A DNA stretch of 64,000 nucleotides from Solilutibacter pythonis (lineage in GTDB: Bacteria; Pseudomonadota; Gammaproteobacteria; Xanthomonadales; Xanthomonadaceae), in the NCBI RefSeq assembly GCF_003697345.1, contig NZ_RFLY01000004.1, positions 124,001 to 188,000 on the forward strand, given 5' to 3'. Under the pieces are notes generated by a model. It was not told the origin of the DNA, did no database searches, and saw only the letters and a program-made list of their open reading frames with translations. The position numbers and the translations under genes are program-made. This document shows, piece after piece, positions 61,768-64,000 of this stretch (position 1 is its first letter; every line of letters begins with the position of its first letter).

Positions 61768-62937
61768 ATGAACGCATCGCTTCCCGTCGTCAGGCTCAAG
61801 AACGCGTGGAAATCCACGCATCCGTGGATCTTCCAGCGGCTGGTGGAAAAGCCCGCCGAACGGCCCAGGCCGGGCAGTCTGGTGGAAGTGCGCGGTGTCG
61901 ATGGCGGCTTCATCGGCACCGGTTTCTACAATGGTCATTCGCGCATCGCGTTGCGCATTCTCGAAACCGATCCGTCGGTACGGATCGATGAAGCCTGGTT
62001 CGCGGGCAAGATCGCCGAGGCGGTGTGGTTGCGCCGCGACATCCTCAAGCTGGACGACATCGGCAACGCCTGGCGCGTGTTCCACAGCGAGGGCGATGGC
62101 ATTTCGGGGCTGGTGGTCGACCGCTACGACGACCTGATCGTGGTCGGCTTCTTCAGCGCCGGCGCCTGGCGTCACCGCGAGATCGTCTTCGGGGTCTTGC
62201 GGGCCGAGTTCCCCGGTTGCCGCTTCCACAGCTTTGCCGACGAGCACGTGCAGAAGCAGGAAAGTTTCGATTACCGGGATACCCAGGGCACGGCGCCGGC
62301 GGTGATCACCGAGCACGGCATCCGCTTCCGTGCCGATCCGGCCGGCGCGCACAAGACCGGGTTCTTCGCCGATCAGCGCGAGAACCGCGAATGGCTTTCC
62401 CACCACTGCGCCGGCAAGCGCGTGCTCGATCTGTGCTGTAACACCGGCGGCTTCGGCGTCTATGCGGCGGTGCGCGGGGCCGAGGAGGTGGTCGGTATCG
62501 ACATCGATCCGGCGGTGCTCGACATCGCCCGGGGCAATGCGAAATTGAATGGCGTTCGCCCGCGTTTCGTGCAGGCCGACATCTTCCCCTGGCTGCGCGA
62601 CGCGGCGGCCAACGGGGAGCGTTTCGACGTGGTCATCCTCGATCCGGCCAAGATGACCCGCGACCGTGAGCAGGTGATCCCGGCGTTGAAGAAGTATCTC
62701 GACATGAACAAGCTGGCGCTGGGCGTGGTGAAGCCGGGTGGCCTGTTCGCCACGTTCTCCTGCACCGGGCTGGTTGGCGAAGAGCCGTTCCTCGACATGC
62801 TGCGCCGGGCCGCGTTCTATGCGGGGCGCAGCGTGCAGGTGCTCAAGGTGGCCGGTGCCGGGCCGGATCATCCATGGCTGGCGCAGGTGCCGGAATCGCG
62901 TTATCTCAAGGCCGTGTTCTGCCGCGTGGTGGATTGA
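61768..62937 (+). CDS. rlmI: Class I SAM-dependent 23S rRNA (cytosine-C5) methyltransferase, RlmI type
   Basis: RlmI methylates C1962 of 23S rRNA (389 aa from the ATG at 61768). The N-terminal PUA domain (VVRLKNAWKSTHPWIFQRLV, GSLVEVRG) is followed by a central domain with HKTGFFADQRENREWL. The Rossmann methyltransferase domain has the SAM motif RVLDLCCNTGGFGVYA, then VVGIDIDPAVLDIARGNA and DVVILDPAKM. The C-terminal FSCTGLVGEEPFLDML aligns with the family motif for the catalytic Cys region. The open frame continues upstream to 61450, but that part overlaps the divergent rhomboid gene and is not coding. Confidence 0.92.
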   Translation: MNASLPVVRLKNAWKSTHPWIFQRLVEKPAERPRPGSLVEVRGVDGGFIGTGFYNGHSRIALRILETDPSVRIDEAWFAGKIAEAVWLRRDILKLDDIGNAWRVFHSEGDGISGLVVDRYDDLIVVGFFSAGAWRHREIVFGVLRAEFPGCRFHSFADEHVQKQESFDYRDTQGTAPAVITEHGIRFRADPAGAHKTGFFADQRENREWLSHHCAGKRVLDLCCNTGGFGVYAAVRGAEEVVGIDIDPAVLDIARGNAKLNGVRPRFVQADIFPWLRDAAANGERFDVVILDPAKMTRDREQVIPALKKYLDMNKLALGVVKPGGLFATFSCTGLVGEEPFLDMLRRAAFYAGRSVQVLKVAGAGPDHPWLAQVPESRYLKAVFCRVVD

Positions 62938-63089
62938 GCAGGCCCCCTCTCAAGCCACTCGCAGCCCATGCCGCTTGGACGAAGAGGAATGCGAACCCGG
63001 ACGAACCATCCGGAAATTCCGAATAGTTCAGTCCGATTTCCAGGAGGCATGAACAGGAGGGCGGCGACGCGCGCCTGCCTTGGCCGGCT

Positions 63090-63212
63090 TCAACGCCGAA
63101 GCTCGGCTTGCAGGAAGACCGCCCAGAGCAGCAGCAGGATCAGCGTCGGCCACCGCCAGGCGCCGATGCCATGCCAGGCCCGCGCCCATATCTTCCATGC
63201 GCGCGTTTTCAT
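63090..63212 (-). CDS. 40-residue single-pass membrane peptide coupled to PepSY gene
   Basis: This small ORF encodes a basic N-terminus (MKTRAWKIWARAWHGIGAWR) and one TM helix (WPTLILLLLWAVFLQAEL). Its ATG overlaps the PepSY gene stop (ATGA), as in coupled operons. Too short to classify by motif; a role with the PepSY membrane protein is inference. Confidence 0.6.
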   Translation of the reverse strand: MKTRAWKIWARAWHGIGAWRWPTLILLLLWAVFLQAELRR

Positions 63213-64000
63213 CGGGCCGCCGCCCGTGGCGGGTGCAGGGTGCGCATGCCGTAGAGATAGACGCCGGTGAAGGAAAGCAGAGTCATCAGACCGCCGAAGA
63301 AGCACCAGACCAGTTTGAGCGCGAGACCCGCGAAGTTGCCGAAATGCAGCGGGTCGGCCATTTCCGAAACCCGTTGGTGGAAGCTGAGCGTGGTTCCATC
63401 GATGCGCGCGTGCGGTAGGGCGTCGCCCACCCGGTAACGCAACTGGTTGACGCGATCGCGTACCAGGATGGCTGCCGCCTGGCCTTCCAGCGTGACCGTG
63501 CCGGTCTTTTCGTCGAGTGCCACCGAGGCGATGCGCAGTTGTGGCCATACGCGTTTCGCCGATGCGATGATTCGGTCGAGTGCGCGTCCATCGATCACCG
63601 TGCCGGGGGGCGGGGCTGGGTTTGCCGGCGCATCGGCCAGGGGACGTGCGTGCGCGTGCGGCGCGGCCCCGCCCAGCGATTCCACCAGATACCACAGCCC
63701 GGTCAGTGCGATCAGCAGCACGAACCCCAGACTCCATACGCCGGCCAGGCGATGGATGTCGCCCCAGAAGCGGCGTGGCTGGGGGCCTCGGGGGCGGCTC
63801 AGAAAACCCTTCCACCACTTTTTGTAGATCACCAGACTGCTGGCGAACGAGAGCAGCAGCGCGATGCTCAGCGAGGAAACCAGCGGCACCCCGTAGCGCG
63901 TGGGCATCATCAGATGGCGATGGGTATTGCGTAGCAGGCGGTGCGCGTTGAACCAGCCGGTGTCGCCAGTGACATGCGCCCGCCACGGGTCCACCCAGAC
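63209..64000 (-). CDS. PepSY-associated membrane protein (5'-partial)
   Basis: The C-terminal 261 or more residues of a PepSY_TM-family membrane protein are present. TM helices occur at YGVPLVSSLSIALLLSFASS, WSLGFVLLIALTGLWYLVES and LKLVWCFFGGLMTLLSFTGV. A periplasmic PepSY-like domain lies between them (RIASVALDEKTGTVTLEGQ) together with ADPLHFGNFAGLALKLVW. Relatives act in iron or siderophore reduction and sit near TonB receptors. The GTG at 63994 is not a convincing start and the frame runs off the window, so the N-terminus is missing. Confidence 0.8.
   Translation of the reverse strand, partial: VWVDPWRAHVTGDTGWFNAHRLLRNTHRHLMMPTRYGVPLVSSLSIALLLSFASSLVIYKKWWKGFLSRPRGPQPRRFWGDIHRLAGVWSLGFVLLIALTGLWYLVESLGGAAPHAHARPLADAPANPAPPPGTVIDGRALDRIIASAKRVWPQLRIASVALDEKTGTVTLEGQAAAILVRDRVNQLRYRVGDALPHARIDGTTLSFHQRVSEMADPLHFGNFAGLALKLVWCFFGGLMTLLSFTGVYLYGMRTLHPPRAAAR

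Overview
The window looks like the replication-origin region of a GC-rich gammaproteobacterium of the Xanthomonadaceae/Lysobacteraceae type. The evidence is gene order and gene content. rpmH-rnpA-yidC-mnmE run leftwards and dnaA-dnaN-recF-gyrB run rightwards from about 34.8 kb. The origin block is followed by a tonB-exbB-exbD-exbD cluster and pdxJ. Three palindromes matching the ParB-binding parS consensus lie just after dnaN and inside recF. The assignment to a family is inference from synteny and protein style, not from a database search.

Left part (1-20.5 kb): the end of a pilus-type (TadE-like) cluster whose reading frame appears broken, an RND efflux pump operon, tatD, a large AT-richer TonB-dependent receptor gene, hrpB with an unusual in-frame insert, a pentanucleotide tandem repeat, a detached gspL-gspM-gspC/N type II secretion operon, a lipoprotein peptidase-like hydrolase coupled to a NatAB-type ABC exporter, and an unusual TonB-domain lipoprotein.

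Respiratory block (20.6-30.9 kb, minus strand): an FNR-type regulator, then the cytochrome cbb3 oxidase genes in transcription order ccoN-ccoO-ccoQ-ccoP-(membrane ORF)-ccoG-ccoH-(DUF4440 ORF)-ccoI-ccoS-(SafE-like). Several of these overlap by ATGA or TAATG. An exact FNR/Anr-type palindrome lies 54 bp upstream of the ccoN start, so the regulator and the oxidase probably form one oxygen-responsive unit.

Origin block (31-41.5 kb): mnmE, yidC, rnpA and rpmH on the minus strand; dnaA, dnaN, recF and gyrB on the plus strand. DnaA-box-like sequences and an AT-rich stretch between dnaA and dnaN mark the probable oriC. rnpA overlaps yidC directly, so no yidD lies between them.

Right part (41.5-64 kb): a CPBP protease, an M48 lipoprotein protease, a TPR protein, tonB/exbB/exbD/exbD, pdxJ, a cardiolipin synthase, an SLC13/TrkA-C transporter divergent from a sensorless histidine kinase, a 2OG-Fe(II) oxygenase coupled to fbp, a DUF389 membrane protein, a multiply frameshifted LuxR-type response-regulator pseudogene, phhA, two small beta-barrel outer-membrane proteins flanking a patatin lipoprotein, a rhomboid protease, an RlmI-type methyltransferase, and a PepSY membrane protein coupled to a 40-residue membrane peptide that runs off the end.

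No rRNA, tRNA, CRISPR array, insertion sequence or riboswitch was recognised. No wholly new multi-gene system is evident. The most notable items are the parS trio, the HrpB insert bounded by inverted repeats, the response-regulator relic, the DUF4440 ORF inside the cco cluster, and the TonB-domain lipoprotein.
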